Source of the DNA: Archegozetes longisetosus
Taxonomy: Eukaryota > Arthropoda > Arachnida > Sarcoptiformes > Trhypochthoniidae
Direction of reading: 5' to 3'
Assembly (NCBI GenBank): GCA_018873245.2
Contig: JAEMBT020000007.1
Coordinates: 10,361,129 to 10,425,128, forward strand
Length of the DNA stretch: 64,000 nt
The translations under genes and the position numbers were made by a program. The notes beneath the pieces are model-generated. The model had not been told where the DNA came from. It saw nothing but the letters and a program-made list of their open reading frames with translations, and did not search any database. Every line of letters begins with the position of its first letter. Position 1 is the first letter of the stretch. This document shows, piece by piece, positions 40,245 through 53,156 of this stretch.

Positions 40245-40870
40245 TAGTGTTGATTCCGTTCCTGAAACGAGAACTGGAACGGAATCGGAACGGCATTAAA
40301 ATTTCTCAAAAGAACGGGATAAGAACGGAATACAAACGGGACGTAATATAATGAAGAAAGTAAACAACTCTAGCATTAAGTGATTAATGCACGATACTGT
40401 AATTCTTTACAAAATCAGGGAAACAATTCAATGTTTCACTTCATATTTCAAATTACACAAACAATGAAAAAATGTTATATTAGATGATTGCAATACTTTG
40501 AAGCCATGTATTAAAAATATATCAAATCATTAGTGTCTCAAATAGTTTAAATCAGAAGTTTCTCAATTTATTAGATCATTAAAACGGTAAATAATCTACA
40601 AATAAAATTAAAGATAATAATATTTAATTAAAATTTCAGAACAAGCAGTATTTTCTAATGATAATGATATTGTGATTAGAGAATATTTTAAAATGAACGG
40701 AATAAGAACGGAATGAGATTAAAAATGTTCTTAAGGAACGGTATGGAAACGGAACGGAATTGAAAATTTTATTTAAGAATGGGATAAGAACAGAACGAAA
40801 TTGAAAAGTCCCTTTAAGAACGGAATAGGAACGGAACCGAATTCAAAAATTTGAAACGGAATCAACACTA
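40245..40870. mobile_element. hAT-type non-autonomous element, hAT-1
   Basis: A 626-bp element with terminal inverted repeats TAGTGTTGATTCCGTT at both ends (perfect over 16 bp). It is flanked by GATTAAAC on the left (40237-40244) and GATCAAAC on the right (40871-40878), an 8-bp target-site duplication with one difference. Subterminal regions are rich in GGAACGGAA motifs. The internal part is AT-rich and I recognise no coding remnant. The 8-bp duplication and TAGTG ends place it in the hAT superfamily. Confidence 0.8.
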
Positions 40871-41401
40871 GATCAAACTAAGTAATTTGATTTGTCTTGC
40901 AATCAACTGTCAGTTTGCAGTTTGTTGAATAACCTGCGTTAATAAAATCATTTCCTAGTAATGAACACAGTATTTAATTGAAACTATCTGAATAACTTTG
41001 CTTGAAATTATAACAATTGTGTTAGACCAGAGATTCATTGAAACTATTGATGAAAATGAGCTGATCACAAAGTGATCAATTGAGAGAAATGCGTGAATCG
41101 ACAGGAAATGAGTCATTAAGAGACCGGTACCGACAATAGGTTTAACTGACTTCTATGGAAGCACAAAATTGTATCGTTTGTATTAGAAGAGATATTACAC
41201 AAAAATAATTAGAGTTAAGAAAAGATTAAAAATTGAGAATACTTTTAATTGGATTTAATTGAATTAAATATAAGTTAAAAATGAACATAAGTTAGAAATA
41301 AAGGACACTTCTATTATTATCGAGATTATAGAAAAGTAAACGCCAGAAGAACAGTATTCTGATATTAGTTTATAAAAATGAGGCAAAATTTTAGAATAAA
41401 A

Positions 41402-41872
41402 TCAATCAGTGTGCCACAAAGCTATTAAACGATCTTCTTTTATCTGTTCGTTGGCTTTAACCACAATCCCTTCCGGAGTGAACTCGAACACATTATTGCA
41501 ACGCGCCATTTCATGACCGTATGCAGGAAACTTGACATGTTTATCGCCCAACCAAACATCGCACCAATAGTTTGTGGTTACAATACCGTCTACAGGTTTG
41601 ATGGACTTGAAGTTAGTAACGCTGTTTTGAAGCAAATTTTCTTCTTTCTTGTTAAACCGATATTTGATTGTGGATCCTGTAATGTTTTTGATGGTAATCA
41701 GACGCCTACCTTCAAAACCGACAAGGTTTGAGACAACTTCGACAGCTTCACGTACTAATGCCCCGCCGAGAGCGTCCGGTTGTACATTAGCTGTTTCGCT
41801 ATCATTCGAATCATCATTAACAGTGAAGGATTTGGTTCCACCATTTTCGATCTCAATTATTTGTTCACTCAT
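41402..41872 (-). CDS. Orphan intronless gene, 156 residues
   Basis: I do not recognise this protein. A single uninterrupted frame starts at ATG 41872 (A at -3) and gives 156 residues. An acidic, Ser/Asn-rich N-terminus (to about 32) is followed by an amphipathic, probably helical segment (GGALVREAVEVVSNLVG, about 36-52). The rest looks beta-rich (RRLITIKNITGSTIKYRF, TTNYWCDVWLGDKHVKF, VFEFTPEGIVVKA). There is no signal peptide, no transmembrane segment and two cysteines, so it is likely cytosolic. The composition is coding-like, unlike neighbouring random frames. It lies alone between hAT-1 and hAT-2. A TATATAAATAG string sits only about 15-27 bp upstream of the ATG, which would make a very short leader if used. 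It could be a retrocopy, a transferred gene or a lineage-specific gene. Confidence 0.65.
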   Translation of the reverse strand: MSEQIIEIENGGTKSFTVNDDSNDSETANVQPDALGGALVREAVEVVSNLVGFEGRRLITIKNITGSTIKYRFNKKEENLLQNSVTNFKSIKPVDGIVTTNYWCDVWLGDKHVKFPAYGHEMARCNNVFEFTPEGIVVKANEQIKEDRLIALWHTD

Positions 41873-42044
41873 TTTTCGAATTGAATAACAACTATTTATA
41901 TACACTTTTAAAATAAATATGAGTTATAATATTAATCGCGAGTGAGCAAAAATGCTCGCACATGAAATGCACTGAAACGGTACGAATAACTGTAGACAAC
42001 ACTCTGAGGTTTGTAGCATGCTTGATTTATTGGTTTAGGCGCAT

Positions 42045-42632
42045 TAGTGTTTGACATGAATTCCTATTCCTGCAGGAACTCCTGTCCTGTCCTGTTCCTG
42101 GTCAGGAATTTACAGGAATGGGAAAGGCTATCATAACTACAGGACAGGACAGGAATTCCTGTTCGATTCTAAATTCCTGTAAAATTCCTGTAAAATGAAA
42201 ACTAGACATAAGTTTGACATAAATTCTTCATAACTCGGATATTGGGAACAAAATAGAAGTTCTTATCCCCGACTCTATCGGTTGGCTATTCGTTTGCTGT
42301 CTATCCCTGCGACCAACCTTTCAAGCGAAAGGAATTTCAGTGCCGCTGGTCTAATACTCACTGACCATCGTTCAAGACTTAGTTCACAGAAAGTAAATGA
42401 ATTGCTTTTTATTAGATCTAACTTTGATTTGTATTGAATATGCATTCATTGATTGTATTTTCATTTGATTTTTTGAATAAATAATTTTTCAAACACATTG
42501 AATGTCAGGAAAACAGGAAAACCGGACAGGAATGAAAATTTAGGGCTCAGGACAGGACAGGACAGGACAGGAATCGGTTTCGAGAATGCAGGACAGGACA
42601 GGAATTCCCTTTCAGTACTTTGTCGATCACTA
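42045..42632 (+). mobile_element. hAT-2, short element keeping only hATC
   Basis: A 588-bp element with TAGTG ends and an 8-bp target-site duplication, AGGCGCAT (42037-42044) and AGGCGTAT (42633-42640). Subterminal regions carry many AGGACAGG/CCTGTCCTG and AGGAATTCC motifs in opposite orientation at the two ends, probable transposase-binding repeats. The centre codes for the end of a hAT transposase (see next entry). Confidence 0.8.
42234..42437 (+). pseudogene. hAT C-terminal dimerisation domain remnant
   Basis: An open frame of about 67 residues contains YPRLYRLAIRLLSIPAT, SSERNFSAAGLILTDHRSR and VNELLFIRSNFDLY before a stop. This is the hATC dimerisation motif at the end of hAT transposases. 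The RNase-H catalytic core and BED zinc finger are missing, so it cannot act alone. It lies inside the 588-bp hAT-2 element. Confidence 0.85.
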
Positions 42633-42989
42633 AGGCGTATCTAAAAACAGCGTTATTAAAACATGACGCAACTCGGATGCAACAACGGTAATGGATAGCG
42701 TAGCAGTTCGCTGCTTTGCTCGTGGTTTTGGTAGAGGTGTTCCCTAGTTTTTATTGTTTCAGATGCTACTTTATTATAGTAGAAGGTACAATTCCCATTC
42801 ATTTATAAATTGTTGATAAAAACTTTTCCAAAGTTTAAGTCATTATGCAATTAAATCAAATCAAGATAAAAAACAATAAATACAATAATTGATGATATAT
42901 TGAGATAAATTAAAATTAGAGTCAATTGGTAGCAATTTTAACTGTTTTAAAATTCATTTAAAACTATCACTTAAAGCGAGCCAATAAGA

Positions 42990-44160
42990 ATGGCTCAAAA
43001 TTTCAATTTCTTTGAATTAACAAAAATATTAAATTTTGGAGAGCTTACAGTAAGATTTCTTCAACAAAATAAATTGTTATTAGATCATAAGGTGTTCAAA
43101 ATGTAGAAATAAGTCTGTCAAAAATGCGATACAATCGGCAACTGGAGTAATCGGGGGTCTAAGTTCAGCAATGGATATCCAATCGGTATTGAGAAAATTA
43201 ACTCGAAGAGTTTCGAGTAGTTTTTTTGAATAAAAATTTTATTTGTAGGCAAGGATCGGCGATCTTTCTTCTCGTTAGCTGATCGTTTTGAGCTATCCCA
43301 CACGAGAGTGCAATCAAGAACTATCGTCTCAATCATATATTTATGGGCTAACGGGGGTAATGTTCAACAAACAATGCAGTATTTGAAAGGAATGATTAAA
43401 GATCGAAAATTTGTGCAGAATTTGCGTAAAAGATTGCGTAAAGTTTGTTGGAAAGTATTGAACAACGCTCCAGCGATGGGCGGACCCGGAGAAGTATCGT
43501 TTTGCTCTGTTTTGATCTATTCAGTTATAATTTGCTATCATTTCCTAAAAATTAGGTAATTCAAATTGATGAAGCCTTTTTAGATGCAGAAAAAAGTACA
43601 GGAGGGGTCGTGCTCTTGTAGAGAATCACTTTCCAGGAACTACTCAAAACTATGGCAATCACATTCATGGCCATTGAGTTTTCGGCATGGTTTGGAAGAG
43701 AAGAGATGGCATCAGCGAAATAAGAATTTTTCAGTTCTGACTTATTTAAACTTTAACGACAATTTACACACTTATTTAAACCCCACTTAAGTCTAAACTA
43801 GGTTTGAAATTTGAGTATACATAATTTTTAAGACGAGTTTCGAGTCTTAAACCTAGTTTTAGACTTGAACCAGGTTTATACACAAGTGTGTATATGGGCC
43901 TAAAAGCTTTAATACAAAGCAATTGTTTGGAATTCCACTCACAAAGCCTCTTCAATGTTTTAAAAAGTAAGGTTCGATAAAAAATGTATTGTAAGACACT
44001 TAGACGAGATGAAACGTCTTTAAGATCTATTATTCAAAGAAATGTCTTGAATGGTTCTCAAATGTGATCAGGTGAATGGGCTCCATATGCCAATATTGAT
44101 CAAAACAGACCAAATAGTTGGGGACAATACACTCATCGAACTGTTACTCATGTGTAAGTT
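42990..44160 (+). pseudogene. Merlin (ISXO2-like) transposase, decayed
   Basis: The frame begins MAQNFNFFELTKIL and, after stops and shifts, shows a zinc-binding CQKCD piece. Next come RRSFFSLADRFEL and IVSIIYLWANGG, then a GT-AG intron at about 43494-43555 that restores GPGE to VIQIDEAFLD, the first catalytic Asp of the Merlin/IS1016 DDE nuclease. TTQNYGNHIHGH and VFGMVWKR follow. The end (DETSLRSIIQRNVLNGSQ, then TVTHV) reappears after an insertion at about 43770-43893. Premature stops and shifts make it non-functional. Confidence 0.75.
43770..43893. repeat. Small palindromic insertion in Merlin transposase
   Basis: Arms at 43770-43808 and 43850-43893 are inverted copies (TTAAGTCTAAACTAGGTTTG mirrored by AAACCTAGTTTTAGACTTG). 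The unit interrupts the transposase coding region between the TTQNYGNH block and the DETSLRS block, so it is probably a tiny MITE. Confidence 0.5.
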
Positions 44161-44213
44161 GTCTACTAGTTATCAAATATTTTCAACAGTATCGTTGTAA
44201 CAATGAGTGTGAG

Positions 44214-44588
44214 GGGTGAATCCCGGGTTAATGGGTCTAAGGGGGTTCAGGACCCCCTACCCCCAATGTAATAGATCATTTGGTTCAGTTCTTCGAGCTG
44301 AAAATTTTGATACCACACTTTACCACTTCTGGCCAACTGCCGGTGGGAGTGGCTGACCTATTATATATTAGTTCAAATCAGGTTTGGTTTAGGTTATAAC
44401 TTGGTAGATCCATGTTTATCCATTTTCGAGGGAGTTAGGCCTGGATGACCAGGAGTGGTTAGGTTCATGTTGGAAATGGTCAAGTATGATATCAAAATGT
44501 TCAGCTCGACGAACTGAACCAAATGATCTATTACATTGGGGATAGAGAGTCGGGAACCCCCTTAGACCCATTAACCCGGGATTCATCC
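44214..44588. mobile_element. Fold-back MITE, copy 1
   Basis: An approximately 375-bp near-palindrome with ends GGGTGAATCCCGGGTTAATG and its complement. It shares ends and arms with copies at 44899-45479 and 47962-48566 but lacks most of their central part. It lies exactly at the centre of a larger inverted repeat of Merlin sequence, so no simple target duplication can be read. Confidence 0.7.
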
Positions 44589-44898
44589 TTCACACTCATT
44601 GTTATAACGATACTGTTGAAAATATTTGATAACTAGTAGACAACTTACACATGAGTAACAGTTCGATGAGTGTATTGTTCCCAGCTATTTGGTCTGTTTT
44701 GGTCGATATTGGCATATGCAGTCCATTCATATGACAATATTTGAGAATCTTTGAGAAATTTTTTATGTTGTTTAGATTGCATAATGACTTAAACTTTGGA
44801 AAAGTTTTTATCAACAATTTATAAATCAATGAGAATTGTGCCCTCTATTATAGTAAAGTAGTGTCTGTAATAATAAAAAATTAGGGAACACCTCTACC
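44589..44898 (-). mobile_element. Inverted partial Merlin copy
   Basis: Read on the minus strand, this piece starts with the same terminal region as 42735-42850 (through GTAGAGGTGTTCCCTA) and jumps to the transposase end (TAYANIDQNRPNSW, TVTHV), then meets the MITE. It is therefore an internally deleted Merlin copy lying tail-to-tail with the main one. Confidence 0.65.
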
Positions 44899-45479
44899 GG
44901 GTCAATCTGGGCTAATGGATCTAATGGGGTTCCCAACCCTCTACTCCCAATGTGATACATCATTGGATTCAGTTTATCAAGCTGAATATTTTGATACTAC
45001 ATTTGACCACTTCTGGCCAACTCCCAAAGGGGGAGTGGCTGGCCCGCCAAGTGATATATCATTGGACTCAGGATATCGAACTGAGCATTCTGATACCTCA
45101 CTTGATCAATTATCACAAGTAGTTTTCGATATATTCATCTTTTTTGGTTTAGTACCTCGTAATGAATAAACTTGAATTTCTCGAGTCGTAACTCAAAAAA
45201 GCCTGATATAAACCAAGGGAGAATAAGTTAGGTCACGAAGCGACCTAACCTATTATACCTTAGTTTAAATCAGGTCTGGCTTGTGTTACAACTTGGTAAA
45301 GCCAGGTTTACCCATTTTCGAAGGGGTTAGGTCTGGATGGCCAAAAGCGGCCAGGTTCGGATCGGAAGTGGTCAAGTGTGGTGTCAAAATGTTCAGCTCA
45401 ACGAACTGAATCCAATGATGTATTACACTTGTGGGTGGGCGATTGGAAACCCCTTTAGACCCATTAGCCCGGATTATCT
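44899..45479. mobile_element. Fold-back MITE, copy 2
   Basis: A 581-bp element with long inverted arms; ends GGGTCAATCTGGGCTAATGG and, on the other strand, AGATAATCCGGGCTAATGGG. Flanked by CCTCTACC (44891-44898) and CCTCTACT (45480-45487), an 8-bp target duplication with one change. It splits the right terminal repeat of the Merlin element, so it inserted later. The centre contains a hairpin around GGTCACGAAGCGACC. Confidence 0.8.
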
Positions 45480-45565
45480 CCTCTACTAGAACCACAAGCA
45501 AAGCAGCGAACTGCAACGCTACCCAATACCCAACAAATAAATAGCATTACATACACCATAATGTA

Positions 45566-45893
45566 TTACTGCGGTAACATATAGCTAGCAAATTTTTGAT
45601 CGCCCTCTAGAGCCAATTTTCCATACTACAGCTTAACCGAATTATAAGTCAACTTAGTCTTAAAGTCTTCAAAACATTTGTTTCTCTAAATACTTATTTA
45701 TATCATTAATGTTTTCCGAAATACTATTATATTATATTAATGAAGTTAATCGACTAGATCATAACTATTGTTAACTTCGTTATATTGTATTTATATTATG
45801 AATAAACTTTATGTTAATCAAAAGTTAGAGAATTGTAATGATTTTAACCATAGATGGCTCTTATTTATTGCTAGCTATATGTTACCGCAGTAA
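45566..45893. mobile_element. TA-flanked MITE (Tc1/mariner type)
   Basis: A 328-bp non-coding element whose ends TTACTGCGGTAACATATAGC (continuing TAGCAA) are perfect inverted repeats over about 26 bp. TA lies immediately outside each end (45564-45565 and 45894-45895), as expected for Tc1/mariner-type MITEs. The inside is AT-rich and shows no coding remnant. Confidence 0.85.
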
Positions 45894-46459
45894 TACCATA
45901 CATTAGCGCATCATGGATATGCAGTGCGTTCTTATTGAATCTATTATCAATCCAATGAGTAAATGCAAGAAAAAAAATAGCATTAGAGATGTCTCTAAAA
46001 ATGAAACTTCTAATAAACTTTTCAGCCAATCAAAAACATTGATTTAGAACTAATCACAAAATGTAGCATGCATAAAAACGTTGATATATTTTATGATATT
46101 TGAGGCATTTTATACATATAGGGTAGTGGATTTAAGGTAAGATAACCGAACGTTGTTTATATTTAACTTGGTGCTTAATAAAAATAATAGTTGTATTGGT
46201 TTTTAGAGTTAAGTTTTATTTTTCATAAAGACCTCTAACGCTAATTTTTTCTTGCATTTACTCTTTGGATTGATAATAATATGAATCACATGTAATTGTA
46301 TCTAACAATCAATTAAATGACTACTACTAAAGCTTAATTACTTTAAAGTCTAAATTCAAAAATCTCTTCTAATTAGCTAAACTTTTGAGTCTTTAGTCAC
46401 AATTATTTGCATTAAATATTGATAATTAAATAATCGAATATTGAATTAATGTTAGAATA

Positions 46460-48647
46460 ATGGCTCAATCACTGCAAAATGTATTGAGAGATGAGGAAAG
46501 AATGAATCAGGTGTTTGAGTCAATATTTAAATCAATATCAAACAGTATATCAGGACCTGTTGAGCAAGATAGACTTAGAGAGGTGTTTGATAAAGTTGTT
46601 GGTAAGAGTATTACTTTAAATATGTATGTATTTAGTCAGTATTGAATTGAGTCTTATTTAATATTAAAACAGTATTTGTTAATAACGTTATAAATAAGAT
46701 TGTCTCAAATATATTCAGGTACCAAATCTTAAACATTTGATTTTAGTATAGTTTTTCGTTTCTTAGAATACTATAATTCAATAAATTTATTTTTAGTTGA
46801 TTATAAAATACACATAAAGCTCATCATACATTCAAATATTTAAATTATCCAAACAGAAACTAAATTAGATGACATTAAGCAATTAGACATTTATGATGAC
46901 GAAAGCGATAGCGAACAACAGACTGAATATGATCTTATGTACAGTCAATGTAATCCAGTCCCGAATGATAATATCCTACGTAAGAATGAAGCCAGAAGAT
47001 TAATAGCTAATAACAATTATAACAATAATAAATACGCTAAGATTAACGTTAAAAGGACCATTACATCTTGCCAAACTCAGAAAGATAAAAGTATCTATCT
47101 GTCACCCGAACTCTGTATTATTATTGACAACAAAAGATTCTATGTCCGATTTGTTGGGGGAGTCAAAGAGACGCACAAAGACTTAAAGACGTCTTTATAG
47201 AATTTGAATTCGATGTCAAAACTCACAGAGACTTGACTGCAAAACAAATTATTGATGAGTTAAATAAAGCGGAGGGCTTCATGACTGATTCGAACCAGGG
47301 AATCGTTGTTATAATCTTATCACACGGTGGCGATAATGGTGTGATTTATGGCAAAGATTATAACATTGAAGACGGCAGAGAAATAGGTTTTGTGACTGTT
47401 TCACAAGTGGTCAACATTTTCAACGATGAAAATTGTCTTCCCCTTAAAAGAAAGCCCAAAGTGTTTATCTCCAGCGCTTGTAGAGCTGGTCTTCAAGATA
47501 AGGTTAGACCGAACTCATTAGTAATTTTTGAGGATGAAAGCAAACTTTCTGATGTGTTCATTGGTTTCTCAACTCAAGAAGATTTGACTTTTTACAAATA
47601 CTGAATAATGACTGAATTTATTGATTTGTTTTCATATTATTTCAAAGGCTCCAAAAGCTATCGACACTCGAAAGAGGGTCCTTTCTTCGGGCTAGTTTTA
47701 GCTCAAGTTTTAGCAGAATTTTCTGGAGACAACCACTTGGAACAATTGTTTGAAATAGTGAGGCTTAAATGTTATTTGATTTTCATAACTTATTACTTAT
47801 TTACCAATTATTTGACAGACCAGCCTATTTGTCGGAAATCTTGAAGTTGAAATTGTATACCTAATAACCAAAAAGAAAGCTAGATCAAGACTTCAAGAAA
47901 TAAATTCATGTCCAGATATGAAAAAATTCAGATTTGACAAAAAGCTTTACTTTAGAACAGGGGATGAATCCGGACTAATGGGTCTAAAGGGGTTCCCGGC
48001 CTCCCACCCCCAAGTGTGATATATCATTGGATTCAGTTCCCCAAACTGAACATTTTGATACTACACTTGACCACTTTTGACCCGAACCTGACCACTTCTG
48101 AACAACTCCCGACGGGAGTGGCCGACCCCGCGCCAAGTGATATATCATTGAACTCGGGACATCGAACCGAACATTTTGATACCTCACTTGGTCAATTATC
48201 TCAAGTAGTTCTCGAGATATCCATAATTGTTTGGTTTAGTACCTCGTAATGGATAAACCTGGATTCTCGAGTCGTAACCTAAACAAGCCTGATATAAACT
48301 AAGGGAGTATAAGTTAGGTCGCTTCGCGACCTAACCTATTATACCTTAGTTTAAATCAGGTTTGGCTTGGGTTACGACTCGAGAATCCAGGTTTACCCAT
48401 TTTCGAGGGGGGTTAGGTCTCGGTGGCCCGAAGTGGTCAGGTTCGGGTTGGAAGTAGTCAAGTGTGGCATCAAAATGTTCAGCTTGACGAACTGAATCCA
48501 ATGATATATCACACTTTGGGGTGGGAGGTCGGGAACCCCTTTGGACCCATTAGCCCGGATTCACCCAGAACAGGTTATATTTCGTACTTTAATGAAAACG
48601 AAGAAAGAAATGGCACGCTCATAAGAACTAGAAAAGAGCATGAATGA
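46460..48647 (+). pseudogene. Caspase-like gene with three lesions
   Basis: Cysteine protease of the caspase family (apoptosis, inflammation). Exons: 46460-46601 (pro-segment, starts MAQSLQNVLRDEE), 46857-47757 (large-subunit fold) and 47819-47961 with its end at 48575-48647. Motifs: SQRDAQRLKDVF (R-x-G-T-x-x-D-type strand/helix), IILSHGGDNG (catalytic His), FISSACRAG (catalytic Cys; the usual Gln before it is Ser), VFIGFSTQ, SYRHSKEGPFF (small-subunit pocket) and FDKKLYF near the C-terminus. Lesions: one G missing in the G-run at 47156-47160, an in-frame TGA at 47602-47604, and a 605-bp MITE in the last exon. Both catalytic residues survive. It is either a recent pseudogene or, if the first two are sequence errors, a gene ending in a MITE-coded tail at a TGA at 48017-48019. 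Introns obey GT-AG. Confidence 0.8.
47962..48566. mobile_element. Fold-back MITE, copy 3, inside caspase exon
   Basis: A 605-bp near-palindromic element with ends GGATGAATCCGGACTAATGG and, on the other strand, GGGTGAATCCGGGCTAATGG. Perfect 8-bp target duplication AGAACAGG at 47954-47961 and 48567-48574. The centre carries a hairpin GTTAGGTCGCTTCGCGACC. It interrupts the last coding exon of the caspase-like gene; removing it rejoins one reading frame to a stop at 48645. Confidence 0.9.
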
Positions 48648-48989
48648 GAAGATTGTGTTCTCTCATAAGTGTTAACTTAAGTATTTAAGTCAGACATTTA
48701 TAGTCATTAATGAGTAAACAAACTTGTTTTCTGATATATTTATTTATAATTTTTTTCCGACTCCTCTGTATTCGAAACTTAATAAGTTTCAGAAACTAAT
48801 GAAGACATTGCTTTAGAACTATAAGAATTACCTACAACGCTATAAACCAAATGAGTTCTACTCAGCTTCAATGATGAAAGATGTCAAACAGGAATTGTCT
48901 GAGATTTCAATTATATTGATACTGTGGCTTAGTTGTCGAATGCAAGTCCCAACTAATAACTACATTAGACAATAATATTTTTATGTGCC

Positions 48990-49165
48990 CTAGTAATTAA
49001 TTATACCTTCAATTCAATGTTTCGAGTCAGATTTTTGTTTATGGTTTATATTAATTGAGTCAATGCTTAAGTGATCGATAAAACAATTTACTGCTTAACT
49101 AAATATTAACTCAATTGCTGTTATTATTTCTTTTGATTACAAAAATATTTAGTTTGATGGCATGA
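48990..49165 (+). repeat. Dispersed direct repeat, copy B
   Basis: Matches 39880-40105 in the same orientation, about 9 kb apart; copy B lacks the extra insert of copy A. Ends are unclear. Confidence 0.6.
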
Positions 49166-49390
49166 GTTATGGTTGTATGTTTGCATTATTTAAATGTAAA
49201 AGACACTAGAAATCTAACATAAGTATTACACTATATAAACAAACAGTTCAACTAGAATTAACGTTATCGTAAACTACTTTCTATTCACTAGTTGACAACT
49301 CTTTGCTTCTCATCATCTTCCTTTATGTGTTAAACGCTCAGCTCTAAATTGACTCTTATACTAACTATATAATAACATATACATAACTGA

Positions 49391-49615
49391 CAATTGAATA
49401 ATAATTATGGTATTACATTATCAACAACTCTAAATCATAGACCAGCAAATGAATATGCCGAATCTGGTAAATTGAGATATTTAGAAAAAATCTCTAAAGA
49501 TGAAATGATTCATATTTTTGGTGATATTTATATAGTAGAAGAGCCAATAGATAAGTCAGAACTTATGCTAGATGACGTTCCAACGAATCTTGACGAGCCA
49601 TTCACAAACCAGTAA
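49391..49615 (+). pseudogene. Unrecognised coding-like fragment
   Basis: An open frame of about 74 codons with coding-like, acidic composition (HRPANEYAESGKLRYLEKIS, IHIFGDIYIVEEPID, DDVPTNLDEPFTNQ). It follows a stop codon directly and has no ATG near its start and no good upstream splice acceptor. It may be the end of a transposon or host gene whose front is lost. I recognise no family. Confidence 0.3.
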
Positions 49616-49675
49616 AACATATACAGACGTCAAAAGTGCTGTACTTTTCTTAAGTAAGCATCTGTCAAATACTTA

Positions 49676-52734
<3,059 letters not shown>

Positions 52735-52796
52735 AGTGACTGTCGATAAAGTGATTGTCGATAAGATGAGTTGTCGAGCAAGTGAGTGTCGGGCAA
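52735..52796. repeat. Short tandem repeat, four 15-16 bp units
   Basis: Four diverged units of AGTGATTGTCGATAA type lie head to tail. They sit just outside the left arm of the large inverted-repeat element starting near 52811 and might be its subterminal repeats. Confidence 0.65.
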
Positions 52797-53156
52797 ACGT
52801 ACCAGACCCTTTTTGTCAGTAGAAGATTCTAATTCTATTGAAACTTAATATTATAATTTGAATGTTGTTACTTAGTAGTGTTCTGTCATTTCTCAAGATT
52901 ATAAAAGTTATGATAAAAGTAAATAAATAAAATCTCAATCAAAGTAAATCTTTACTAAACTAAACCTCAGTCAAATTCATTTCAATCCGATGATTTTTTG
53001 AGCATTATTTCTTGTCGACAAGCCTCGAATCTTATTTGTTATACTTGAAGTCTCCATGTTATCGAATATTTATTTTACTGTTGAGAACATACTTCTCAAT
53101 GAAAAGGTGGGTCATCCGAAGACTTAAAGTATGGTTAAAATAAGCAGAAATTTGTA

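Larger units (their letters stand above)
42687..45530. mobile_element. Merlin-type transposon, broken and partly palindromic
   Basis: The outer ends match as inverted repeats: left from 42687 (GGTAATGGATAGCGTAGCAG), right ending at 45530 (GGTATTGGGTAGCGTTGCAG on the other strand). The flanks CAACAAC and CAACAAA may be a decayed target duplication. The left part holds a decayed Merlin (IS1016-like) transposase. The right part (44589-44898) is an inverted copy of the element's left end and of the transposase end, with the middle deleted. Two fold-back MITEs sit inside, at 44214-44588 and 44899-45479. The latter splits the right terminal repeat. Superfamily assignment rests on the transposase motifs. 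Confidence 0.7.

Noticed and set aside
41873..41905. Upstream extension of the orphan gene
   Set aside because: The extension would start at GTG; the ATG at 41872 has a better context.
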